In this document: piece after piece, positions 1 through 6,438 of the stretch | Layout of the letters: the number at the start of each line of letters is the position of its first letter | Position numbering within the stretch: the first letter of the stretch is position 1 | From: Actinomycetota bacterium | GTDB taxonomy: Bacteria; Actinomycetota; Actinomycetes; Nanopelagicales; Nanopelagicaceae | Direction: 5' to 3' | Length of the DNA: 16,738 nt | NCBI GenBank assembly: GCA_009700365.1 | Contig: WLME01000008.1 | Coordinates: 1 to 16,738, forward strand | Notes under the pieces: model-generated | Told to the model about the DNA's origin: nothing | The model's input: only the letters and a program-made list of their open reading frames with translations | The model's database searches: none | Program-made: the position numbers and the translations under genes

Positions 1-1
1 G

Positions 2-544
2 AGCAATCTTGATGCGATGTTGTTGATTTCTGAAAAGGAAGAAACATCTCACGATCGCACAATGAAATTCCAATTCTTAGCTACTCCTTTAGAAATTAAA
101 GGCAATGGCCGCGTAGAGGAAGTTGTATTCCAGAAGACTGGAACGGATGAGACTTTCAGCATTAAGTGCGGTTTAGTCATTACTGCGATTGGCTATGAAG
201 CAGCTTCTCTTGAAGGAATTCCATACGAAAAAGGAAAAGTTGTTAACTCCGATGGCCGCGTGAATGAAAACGTTTATGTCGTTGGTTGGGCAAAGCGCGG
301 ACCTTCAGGTGTCATCGGCACCAATAAATCAGATGCCGCAGATGTCATGAAGTTGCTCGTTGAAGATCTCGGGACACCGAAGGACTCAGGCGATGTCACC
401 GATGTAATTACACATAACAGGGTTGTAACTCAGCAGCATTGGCAATCAATCAATGAAGCCGAAATTGCCGCAGGCGAGCCGCTTGGCAAACCGCGTCGCA
501 AGGCAGTCGCTCGCGAAGAACTCTTGAAGTTAGGTAGGCTGTAA
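2..544 (+). CDS. fprA: Ferredoxin--NADP+ reductase, FprA type, C-terminal part (5' end outside window)
   Basis: The reading frame is open from the window edge to TAA at 542-544, so this is the 3' portion (about 180 codons) of a longer gene. FprA-type enzymes are FAD flavoproteins of about 450 residues, related to adrenodoxin reductase, that pass electrons between NADPH and ferredoxin. The visible support is the motif VITAIGYEA, followed by YVVGWAKRGPSGVIG and TNKSDA. This is the conserved C-terminal FAD/NADP-contacting segment of the family, in which GWxKRGPxGVIGTNxxDA is diagnostic. The tail after about residue 115 is family-typical helix (QHWQSINEAE) plus a basic end. The stop lies 3 nt before guaB1, and a likely guaB1 promoter sits inside its last codons. 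The N-terminal FAD-binding GxGxxG region is not visible. Assignment is by remembered motif, not alignment. Confidence 0.88.
   Translation, partial: SNLDAMLLISEKEETSHDRTMKFQFLATPLEIKGNGRVEEVVFQKTGTDETFSIKCGLVITAIGYEAASLEGIPYEKGKVVNSDGRVNENVYVVGWAKRGPSGVIGTNKSDAADVMKLLVEDLGTPKDSGDVTDVITHNRVVTQQHWQSINEAEIAAGEPLGKPRRKAVAREELLKLGRL
535..540 (+). promoter_or_regulatory. Candidate -10 element (TAGGCT) for leaderless guaB1
   Basis: TAGGCT fits the actinobacterial TANNNT -10 pattern and ends 7 nt before the GTG at 548, so transcription would begin at or next to the start codon. It lies inside the 3' end of fprA. No convincing -35 or Shine-Dalgarno site is seen. Read-through from fprA is also possible. 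Confidence 0.45.
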
Positions 545-547
545 TAC

Positions 548-1984
548 GTGCGTTTTATCAATCAACCGGTCTACGACCTGACCTATGACGATGTTTTTAT
601 GGTTCCGAGCAAATCCGAACTCACAAGCCGCATGGACGTTGATCTCTCATCCAATGATGGAAGTGGGACAACAATCCCTTTAGTAGTTGCAAATATGACC
701 GCAATTGCTGGTCGCCGAATGGCTGAAACAATTGCTCGCCGAGGTGGTCTTGTTGTCATTCCACAAGATATTCCGATTCCTGTAGTTGCAGAAGTCATTG
801 CCTCCGTAAAGGCTCGTCATACATTCTTTGAAACTCCGATTACTTTGACTCTAAAAGAGACTGTCGCCGATGCTGCTTCGCTCATTCATAAGCGCGCACA
901 TGGCGCTATTGTCATAGTCGACGGAAATAAACCAGTCGGAATCGTTACTGAAGAAGACCTAGCCGGGGTCGATCGTTTCACGCAATTGAGCCAAGTGATG
1001 ACACAAGAGCTCACAACTATGCCTGACACACTTAATCCACGCCAAGCTTTTGAATTCCTTAATGAACGACTTCGCACTGTAGCGCCAGTGGTCACTGCAT
1101 CAGGTGAACTCGTTGGAATCATTACCAAAGTAGGTGCACTGCGCGCGACGCTGTACTCACCGGCTGTCGATTCTAAAAACAAACTTCGTATTGCTGCCGC
1201 TGTTGGCATCAATGGCGATATAGCGGATAAAGCAGCTAAATTGGTAGCAGCAGGTGCTGATGTGCTTGTCGTCGATACTGCTCACGGACATCAGAAGAAG
1301 ATGATCGAAGCGCTTCATTCCATCAAGCAGCTAAACCTTGGAGTCCCAATCGTTGCAGGCAATGTAGTCACAGCTGCTGGCGTACGTGACCTAGTAGCAG
1401 CTGGTGCGGACATCATTAAAGTTGGTGTTGGACCAGGTGCGATGTGCACAACTCGTATGCAAACTGGTGTTGGCCGCCCACAATTTTCTGCAGTACTCGA
1501 ATGTGCAGCTGAAGCGAAAAAGCTGGGCGCACATGTGTGGGCCGATGGCGGTGTACGTCATCCCCGAGATGTTGCTCTTGCACTCGCTGCCGGAGCATCC
1601 CAGGTGATGATCGGATCTTGGTTTGCCGGAACGTACGAATCACCTGGTGACTTAATGCGCGATAGCTCGGGTCGTGCGTATAAAGAATCTTTCGGTATGG
1701 CATCAAAGCGCGCAGTAAGTGCCCGAACAACACAAGAGGATGCATTTGATCGCGCACGTAAAGCGCTATTTGAAGAAGGAATTTCTTCTTCCAGAATGTT
1801 CCTCGATCCAAATCGACCAGGAGTCGAAGATTTAATTGACGAAATTATTTCCGGACTTCGTTCTTCGTGCACATATGCCGGAGCACATAATCTTGAAGAA
1901 TTTGCAGAGCAAGCCGTTGTCGGAATTCAATCTGCATCAGGTTATGCAGAGGGTCGTCCACTCAGCACTTCATGGCGCGGATAG
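548..1984 (+). CDS. guaB1: GuaB1-family IMPDH-related protein with CBS domains, probable GMP reductase
   Basis: This is a 478-residue (beta/alpha)8 protein of the IMP dehydrogenase/GMP reductase superfamily. Visible parts are an N-terminal barrel start with YDLTYDDVFMVP (9-20), two CBS repeats at about 95-200 (GIVTEEDLAG, LVGIITKVGA), DTAHGH (243-248), the catalytic-cysteine loop GVGPGAMCTTR (293-303, nucleophile Cys300), DGGVR (333-337) and the phosphate-binding MIGSWFAG (354-361). The loop after Cys300 (MQTGVGRPQFSAVLEC) resembles GMP reductases as well as IMPDH. I do not recognise a canonical IMPDH Arg-Tyr flap motif. Mycobacterial GuaB1 has been shown to be a CBS-containing GMP reductase, so NADPH-dependent GMP to IMP conversion is the best guess. 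The product was long annotated as IMPDH. The start is GTG at 548, 3 nt after the fprA stop. Confidence 0.85.
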   Translation: MRFINQPVYDLTYDDVFMVPSKSELTSRMDVDLSSNDGSGTTIPLVVANMTAIAGRRMAETIARRGGLVVIPQDIPIPVVAEVIASVKARHTFFETPITLTLKETVADAASLIHKRAHGAIVIVDGNKPVGIVTEEDLAGVDRFTQLSQVMTQELTTMPDTLNPRQAFEFLNERLRTVAPVVTASGELVGIITKVGALRATLYSPAVDSKNKLRIAAAVGINGDIADKAAKLVAAGADVLVVDTAHGHQKKMIEALHSIKQLNLGVPIVAGNVVTAAGVRDLVAAGADIIKVGVGPGAMCTTRMQTGVGRPQFSAVLECAAEAKKLGAHVWADGGVRHPRDVALALAAGASQVMIGSWFAGTYESPGDLMRDSSGRAYKESFGMASKRAVSARTTQEDAFDRARKALFEEGISSSRMFLDPNRPGVEDLIDEIISGLRSSCTYAGAHNLEEFAEQAVVGIQSASGYAEGRPLSTSWRG

Positions 1985-2034
1985 CACCGAAATACGCTGA
2001 TTTCTGCCCGTTTTTCACCAAAGTTAAAACCCTG

Positions 2035-2040
2035 TAGTAT
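2035..2040 (+). promoter_or_regulatory. Candidate -10 element (TAGTAT) of the tRNA-Arg gene
   Basis: TAGTAT fits TANNNT and would place the transcript start near 2047, about 20 nt before the mature tRNA 5' end. This is a plausible short leader for RNase P. A T-rich stretch at 2011-2017 lies at roughly -35 spacing but is a poor match. Confidence 0.45.
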
Positions 2041-2067
2041 TCGCATCCGCAATACAAAATTCAATAA

Positions 2068-2140
2068 GCGTGCGTAGCTCAACGGATAGAGCATCTGACT
2101 ACGGATCAGAAGGTTAGGGGTTCGAATCCCTTCGCGCGCA
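2068..2140 (+). tRNA. tRNA-Arg, anticodon ACG
   Basis: A full cloverleaf can be folded by eye. The acceptor stem pairs GCGTGCG (2068-2074) with CGCGCGC (2133-2139), including one G-U pair. The D arm is GCTC/GAGC. The anticodon stem TCTGA/TCAGA closes loop CTACGGA (2099-2105) with anticodon ACG at 2101-2103. The T arm is AGGGG/CCCTT around TTCGAAT. The discriminator base is A2140, and 3' CCA is not encoded. tRNA-Arg(ACG) is the standard bacterial substrate for A34-to-inosine editing by TadA, whose gene is also in this window (15614-16042). The TACG element in the loop is intact. Confidence 0.97.
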
Positions 2141-2148
2141 CAAGTTAA

Positions 2149-2187
2149 GCTCTCGGTGCCTTTCACACCGGGGGCTTTTCTTCTTTT
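2149..2187 (+). terminator. Intrinsic terminator of the tRNA-Arg transcript
   Basis: A 10-bp stem pairs GCTCTCGGTG (2149-2158) with CACCGGGGGC (2166-2175), with G-U pairs and a 7-nt loop. It is followed by the T-rich run TTTTCTTCTTTT (2176-2187). The T-run overlaps the gdh stop codon on the other strand (2186-2188). On the minus strand the hairpin has only a weak T-run, so it is mainly a plus-strand terminator, though it may also stop gdh transcripts. Confidence 0.88.
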
Positions 2188-3424
2188 ATGGGTACAAGCC
2201 ACGCAATCTGTGCGCTTCAGCAACTCGTGCAACACCAATCATGTGTGCGGCTTCGCGCCACGACACCTTCTTATCAGTTGCCATGTGCTCGACCTCGTTA
2301 AATGACTTCATCATGATGCTGTTGAGATTCTCTTTCACTTCTTCAGCAGTCCAGAAGTAATTCTGCTTATCTTGCACCCATTCGAAGTACGAGACAATCA
2401 CTCCACCTGAGTTCGCCAAAATATCCGGCACTACAAGAATTTTCTTATCATTCAAAATAGCGTCGCCCTCGGGAGTTGTCGGAGCATTTGCACCTTCAAC
2501 GATGATCTTTGCTTTAATCCCTGATGCACTTTTTTCGGTTATTGCATCCGCTAAAGCTGCAGGTATGAGCACATCAACATCAAGATGAAGTAATTCATCT
2601 TGGGTCAATCGTTCAGTACCTGGGGCGTTAAGGTCGCCATGTTCCATGAAGTAGCTCCAAAGCTGTGCCACAGATTCAAAACCAGTTACTCCACCATTAA
2701 CATCACTGACAGCAACAACCTTTAAACCGAGGTTTTCAAGAGCAATGGCAGCCCAATATCCAACTTTTCCGAAACCTTGAATAGCGACTGTTGCACCTTT
2801 GGAGTCAATTCCTTTTACTCGAAGCGCTTCGATAGTAGATATTGCAACGCCATCTCCAGTTGCAGATGTGCGTCCGAGAGATCCACCTAAAACAATTGGC
2901 TTACCTGTAACAACACCTGGAACAGAGAAACCAGCGTTGACGGAGTATGTATCCATCATCCACGCCATATTGCGTTCGTCGGTTCCAACATCCGGTGCGG
3001 GAATATCTCTTTCTGGGCCGATAATCGGCAATATTTCAGATGTGTATCGACGAGTCAGTCGTTCATTCTCAGCAAGTGAAAGTGAATGTGCATCAACAGC
3101 AATTCCACCTTTTGCGCCCCCGTATGGAAGATTAGTGAGTGCACATTTCCATGTCATCAACATGGCTAGTGCCACAGTTTCATCCATATCAATCTGAGGA
3201 TGGAAACGGACACCACCTTTAGATGGCCCACGTGTAGTGGAGTACTGGACGCGGAATCCTTTATACATCTCGACATTTCCGTTATCTCGGCGAAGTGGCA
3301 CCGCAACTTCCAGGATACGTCGTGGCGTCGAAAGAGTTTGCCAGTCGTTTTCAGTGAGATTTAATAGTTCTACAGCTCGGCGTAATTGCGCCCGAGCAGT
3401 TTCGAGTGCTGACTCCATTGTCAT
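2186..3424 (-). CDS. gdhA: Glutamate dehydrogenase (Glu/Leu/Phe/Val dehydrogenase family)
   Basis: At 412 residues this has the usual length of hexameric glutamate dehydrogenases, which interconvert glutamate with 2-oxoglutarate and ammonium. Visible motifs are GGVRFHP (70-76), substrate Lys93 in MTWKCALTNLP, the catalytic lysine in YGGAKGG (Lys105), IPAPDVGTD (141-149, catalytic Asp145) and the Rossmann loop GFGKVG (217-222). The second Rossmann strand ends in VSDVNGG, resembling NAD-linked catabolic enzymes such as Bacillus RocG/GudB, so an NAD-dependent deaminating role is inferred. It follows the aminotransferase by 15 bp and probably shares its transcript. A TACCTT hexamer in the gap could give a separate leaderless start. 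ATG at 3424 is used; ATG at 3418 is the alternative. Leucine or phenylalanine dehydrogenase activity cannot be excluded by eye. Confidence 0.88.
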   Translation of the reverse strand: MTMESALETARAQLRRAVELLNLTENDWQTLSTPRRILEVAVPLRRDNGNVEMYKGFRVQYSTTRGPSKGGVRFHPQIDMDETVALAMLMTWKCALTNLPYGGAKGGIAVDAHSLSLAENERLTRRYTSEILPIIGPERDIPAPDVGTDERNMAWMMDTYSVNAGFSVPGVVTGKPIVLGGSLGRTSATGDGVAISTIEALRVKGIDSKGATVAIQGFGKVGYWAAIALENLGLKVVAVSDVNGGVTGFESVAQLWSYFMEHGDLNAPGTERLTQDELLHLDVDVLIPAALADAITEKSASGIKAKIIVEGANAPTTPEGDAILNDKKILVVPDILANSGGVIVSYFEWVQDKQNYFWTAEEVKENLNSIMMKSFNEVEHMATDKKVSWREAAHMIGVARVAEAHRLRGLYP

Positions 3425-3432
3425 TCTCTCTT

Positions 3433-3438
3433 AAGGTA
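3433..3438 (-). promoter_or_regulatory. Candidate -10 element (TACCTT on minus strand) upstream of gdh
   Basis: TACCTT, read on the minus strand, ends 8 nt before the gdh ATG at 3424 and lies within the 15-bp gap after the aminotransferase stop. It could drive a leaderless gdh mRNA inside the operon. A purine-rich AAGAGAGA directly before the ATG is an alternative weak ribosome-binding site. With the flanking base it forms the symmetric 7-mer TACCTTA, also found at the upp start. Confidence 0.35.
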
Positions 3439-3439
3439 A

Positions 3440-4864
3440 TTAAGCGCGGATTGCTTTGGCGAACTCGCGGAAATCTTCCACCAACATATCAATCTCTGCT
3501 TGGCCATGTGCCAAAGAGATTAACCATTGTTCATCAAGTCCCGGAGGAGTGATGATTCCGCGGTTCAGTGCAAATAACCAATGTGCTTCAGCGACGCCAA
3601 AGTCGGTTGATTTGTAATCACGATAATTTCGCACAGGAGTGGTTGACCAGGTAACGCAACCTTTGATTCCAAATCCAACTGTGTGGGCTGGAAGCTGGTA
3701 TTCATCAATAACTTCACCGATGCGAGTCAGTGCCTGCAAGTTCATTGCTTCAGCATCATCTAGCGCCTGATCAGAACAGATGCGGTCGATTGCGCGAACT
3801 CCAGCCATTGCAAGTGGATTACCGTTAAAGGTACCGAAGTGAGCCATCTTTCCGTTTGTTACAAAGTCCATGTACTTCTTCTTACCGCCAAAAGCTGCAA
3901 GTGGAAGTCCGCCACCAATTGATTTCGCAAGAGTAATGAGGTCTGGCTTCACACCGAGACGAGCGGATGCACCATGCGCACCAGCTGTGAGACCTGTTTT
4001 AACTTCGTCGAAGATAAGAAGAACATCATATTGATCGCAAAGTTCACGAACACGCTCGAGATATCCGGCATCAGGTAGGACTATTGCAAGATTTTCAAGA
4101 ACTGGTTCGACAATAAAGCATGCAATTTTCTTTGCATTCTTCTCAAACATTTTCTCTAGAGCTTCAATGTTGTTAAAGGGCACAACATAAATATCTCCGG
4201 GCACTAAATTCGGTTCAACATATGGAGTTGGCTCTTCAGGATCTCCGGCCATTGCTAGTGGTGGCTTCGCTGAAACAACGAAAGGATCGTAACTTCCGTG
4301 GTAGCCGCCCTCAATTTTTAGTATGCCCATCTTTTCAGTTGCAGAGCGGGCAACGCGAACTGCATACATTGTGGATTCTGTTCCTGAGTTCGTGAAACGA
4401 ACTTGATCGATTCCGAATCTCTTACAGATTCGCTCAGCAGCATCGGTAGAAGTAGGTGATGGCGTAACAAAGAGCATGCCCTGATTGAGGGCAGTTTGAA
4501 CTTCTTCAACGACTACAGGGTTGAGGTGGCCAGCAAGCATTGCGCCGAAGCCCATAGAGAGGTCCAGAAGCTGACGGCCATCAACATCGGTCATGTAAGC
4601 GCCCTTGGCGGAGACGATTGAAATTGGATATGGGTCCCAGTGCTGGAAACTTGAGGTGACACCTAGTGGGAGGGAGTTATGCGCTCGCTTGCTCTCGCTA
4701 GCTGAGCCCTGGGTGTTCTTAGTGAAAAGGTCCCACTCGGCTGCAAGTACGGAAGCTACTTTTTCAGGCGAGATTGGTGTTGAGGTTGTTGGTACATAAC
4801 GATGTGTTGCTGTGTGGTGCGATTGGATCGCTGTTGGTGTAGTCATTGTAAAGCTGTACGGCAA
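3440..4864 (-). CDS. Class-III PLP aminotransferase (HemL-like fold, substrate unknown)
   Basis: This 474-residue protein is a fold-type I, class-III pyridoxal-phosphate aminotransferase. Visible features are DVDGRQLLDLSMGFG (93-107), NSGTEST (159-165, phosphate loop), GYHG (187-190), LLIFDEVKTG (282-291, cofactor-ring Asp286), the Schiff-base lysine in TLAKSIGGG (Lys314) and FGTFNGNP (343-350). It resembles glutamate-1-semialdehyde aminomutase, but the FDEVKTG and AKSIGGG variants differ from the HemL forms FDEVMTGFR and GKVIGGG, so I do not call it hemL. The neighbouring glutamate dehydrogenase fits a transaminase that makes or uses glutamate. The start is uncertain: TTG at 4864 or ATG at 4846. 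Neither has a Shine-Dalgarno site at normal spacing. The first 45 residues are Thr/His-rich and look unconserved. Confidence 0.82.
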   Translation of the reverse strand: MPYSFTMTTPTAIQSHHTATHRYVPTTSTPISPEKVASVLAAEWDLFTKNTQGSASESKRAHNSLPLGVTSSFQHWDPYPISIVSAKGAYMTDVDGRQLLDLSMGFGAMLAGHLNPVVVEEVQTALNQGMLFVTPSPTSTDAAERICKRFGIDQVRFTNSGTESTMYAVRVARSATEKMGILKIEGGYHGSYDPFVVSAKPPLAMAGDPEEPTPYVEPNLVPGDIYVVPFNNIEALEKMFEKNAKKIACFIVEPVLENLAIVLPDAGYLERVRELCDQYDVLLIFDEVKTGLTAGAHGASARLGVKPDLITLAKSIGGGLPLAAFGGKKKYMDFVTNGKMAHFGTFNGNPLAMAGVRAIDRICSDQALDDAEAMNLQALTRIGEVIDEYQLPAHTVGFGIKGCVTWSTTPVRNYRDYKSTDFGVAEAHWLFALNRGIITPPGLDEQWLISLAHGQAEIDMLVEDFREFAKAIRA

Positions 4865-4866
4865 AT

Positions 4867-4883
4867 GTTTCTGATTTAGAAAC
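4867..4883. repeat. Inverted repeat, candidate operator upstream of the aminotransferase
   Basis: GTTTCT and AGAAAC form a perfect 6-bp inverted repeat around a 5-bp spacer, starting 3 bp upstream of the TTG start of the aminotransferase. A weak -10-like TAAATC on the minus strand lies inside it, so a bound dimer would block the promoter. Operator function is inferred from position only. Confidence 0.35.
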
Positions 4884-4892
4884 TGTTTGAGA

Positions 4893-4912
4893 AGTACTCT
4901 CCTTTGAGTGCT
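4893..4912. repeat. Short hairpin in the aminotransferase leader with a Shine-Dalgarno-like loop
   Basis: AGTACTC (4893-4899) and GAGTGCT (4906-4912) pair over 7 bp, one a G-T pair, around a 6-nt loop. On the minus strand the loop plus flank reads AAAGGAG, a strong anti-16S match, yet no ATG, GTG or TTG follows at usable spacing. A second strong match, AGGAGG (4924-4929, minus), is also orphaned. Confidence 0.3.
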
Positions 4913-4983
4913 GCGAATTAACGCCTCCTAAGTATCTCTGAAGGCAAAAAAGTTTGCAAGTAATTGGGATTTTCCCGCGTGGC

Positions 4984-4993
4984 TTACGCGTAA
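4984..4993. repeat. 10-bp palindrome upstream of the glycosyltransferase
   Basis: TTACGCGTAA is a perfect 10-bp palindrome ending 8 bp before the candidate -10 of the glycosyltransferase gene. That position suits a regulator site, but it may be chance. Confidence 0.25.
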
Positions 4994-5001
4994 AGCATTG
5001 C

Positions 5002-5007
5002 TAACCT
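5002..5007 (+). promoter_or_regulatory. Candidate -10 element (TAACCT) of the glycosyltransferase
   Basis: TAACCT fits TANNNT and ends 9 nt before the ATG at 5017. This supports ATG 5017, rather than the in-frame TTG at 5008, as the start on a leaderless or nearly leaderless mRNA. No Shine-Dalgarno site precedes the ATG. Confidence 0.4.
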
Positions 5008-5016
5008 TTGACCCTT

Positions 5017-6438
5017 ATGGAAAAACCAACAATTATTCTTGCGACAAGCAATGGCGTCGGAATGGGACACCTTGCGCGCGCAAGTGCAATTGCTTTGGCG
5101 CTAAAAGAATATGCAAATCCAATAATTGTTTCAATGGCGGGTGGAATTGCAGAAATTCCAGAATTTATGGGAATCCGTTGTGAATATATTCCGGGTCGCG
5201 ATCGTATGTGGATGACTCGCGATAAATGGGATGTGTATCTTCGAGATCGTCTACTTGCTCTCGTTGATGAGACTGGTGCTCGTGTTATGTCATTTGACGG
5301 CGTTGTTCCTTATCCAGGAGTCATCGCCGCAAAGTTTTCTCATCCAAAACTTGCACTGGTTTGGGTACGACGCGGACTCTGGCAGAAGAAGCCACAACGT
5401 TTTGTTTTAGGTTTGCAGTCAAAGATGATGGATTACATTGTCGAGCCTGGAGATTTTGCGAGATCATATGATTTCGGACCTACGGCAACTCGCAAAGATT
5501 CTCGACTAACCGCATCTGTGTCACTTTTTCAGAAAGAGACCGCTCTGCAACGAGATGAAGCACGAAAAGTTTTGGGGCTTGATTTACATCGACCAGCAGT
5601 GCTGGTTCAGCTCGGTACCGGCGATAGCGATGTAAACGAGAAGATGACAGCCGCTCTCTCTGGCCTCTTGGGTTGGAAAGATTTGCAGGTAATTCTGACC
5701 AAGCAACCTTTAGATAAGGATGGAAAATCACTTGCACCAGAAGGACTTGATATCCGCGTGGTACGCCATTTTCCCTTAGCTCGAGTATTGCGTGCCTTCG
5801 ATGCATCTGTGTGCGCAACCGGTTATAACGGAGTTCACGAACTCTTGCCCGCTGGTGTGCCAACTGTCTTTGTATCAAATATTCGGGGCACAGACGATCA
5901 GGAGGCACGAGCTCGGTGGTGTCATGACATGGGATTTGCACTTCGTGCCAACCAAGCGGATTTAGACGAAATCACCAGAACCGTACGGAAATTGCAAGAT
6001 ACATCTGTGCGAAATCGTTTGCACGCAAAGTGTGAAGAACTCCCAGACCCTACTGGTGGTGCAGAAATTGCAAAGATTCTGTACCAGTTGGCAGTGCAAG
6101 AAGAGAGTGTTCGACCTTCTTGGCTGAGCTACAAACGTTTGCATATCCAAGTTCAGTTAAATCGTGGATTGCGCCATCTTGCTTACAAAGTCCTGCGACG
6201 ACTAGCTCTAATCTATAGATTCTTTAATCCGTACTTAGTTGTTCAAAAAATTAGGGCTGAGCAACCAATATGGGGCTCACAAAACACGGCAAGTGAACTT
6301 CACCCTTTGATAAAGAGCGAGCAAAGATTTGAACACTTGATTACTGGTGCATCAGAAGAATATAAGAGGCGACGTGAAGAGATTGCAGATGCTGCATATG
6401 GTGAAAAATTGGAAGTAATCAATACCAGGAAGTCTTAA
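5017..6438 (+). CDS. GT-B glycosyltransferase, MurG-like, with basic C-terminal extension
   Basis: The protein has 473 residues from ATG 5017 (476 from an in-frame TTG at 5008). The first 360 residues match a two-domain GT-B fold. The N-terminal loop SNGVGMGHLARA (11-22) resembles the MurG/UGT glycine-rich entry motif. The second domain opens with AVLVQLGTGDSD (194-205) and carries the donor-sugar signature CATGYNGVHELLPAGVP (266-282), followed by TDDQEARA (292-299). It therefore probably transfers a sugar from a nucleotide donor to an unknown acceptor. Residues 361-473 are extra: a stretch rich in Arg/Lys and aromatics (366-410), perhaps membrane-associated, then a charged tail. It is not MurG itself, since no cell-division genes are nearby and the sequence diverges. 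Its stop overlaps the stop of the convergent dedA gene. Confidence 0.75.
   Translation: MEKPTIILATSNGVGMGHLARASAIALALKEYANPIIVSMAGGIAEIPEFMGIRCEYIPGRDRMWMTRDKWDVYLRDRLLALVDETGARVMSFDGVVPYPGVIAAKFSHPKLALVWVRRGLWQKKPQRFVLGLQSKMMDYIVEPGDFARSYDFGPTATRKDSRLTASVSLFQKETALQRDEARKVLGLDLHRPAVLVQLGTGDSDVNEKMTAALSGLLGWKDLQVILTKQPLDKDGKSLAPEGLDIRVVRHFPLARVLRAFDASVCATGYNGVHELLPAGVPTVFVSNIRGTDDQEARARWCHDMGFALRANQADLDEITRTVRKLQDTSVRNRLHAKCEELPDPTGGAEIAKILYQLAVQEESVRPSWLSYKRLHIQVQLNRGLRHLAYKVLRRLALIYRFFNPYLVVQKIRAEQPIWGSQNTASELHPLIKSEQRFEHLITGASEEYKRRREEIADAAYGEKLEVINTRKS

Noticed and set aside
1416..1811. 131-residue minus-strand ORF inside guaB1
   Set aside because: It lies wholly within a well-supported coding gene, has no recognisable motif, and is one of several frame shadows there.
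2068..2140. tRNA-Arg gene as an integration (att) site
   Set aside because: No integrase, no duplicated tRNA 3' end and no foreign-looking DNA is seen in the window.
1942..2238. 98-residue minus-strand ORF crossing the tRNA gene (contains REGIRTPNLLIRSQMLY)
   Set aside because: This is the familiar spurious translation of the antisense strand of a tRNA gene; it overlaps the tRNA, the guaB1 end and gdh.
2799..3197. 132-residue plus-strand ORF inside gdh
   Set aside because: Antisense shadow of the conserved gdh core; low-complexity Ser/Pro composition.
3440..4864. Naming the aminotransferase hemL
   Set aside because: FDEVKTG and AKSIGGG differ from the HemL forms and no other heme gene is nearby; only the fold is shared.
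5480..5941. 153-residue minus-strand ORF inside the glycosyltransferase
   Set aside because: Antisense shadow: Arg/Leu/His-rich composition without domain motifs, fully covered by the GT-B coding frame.
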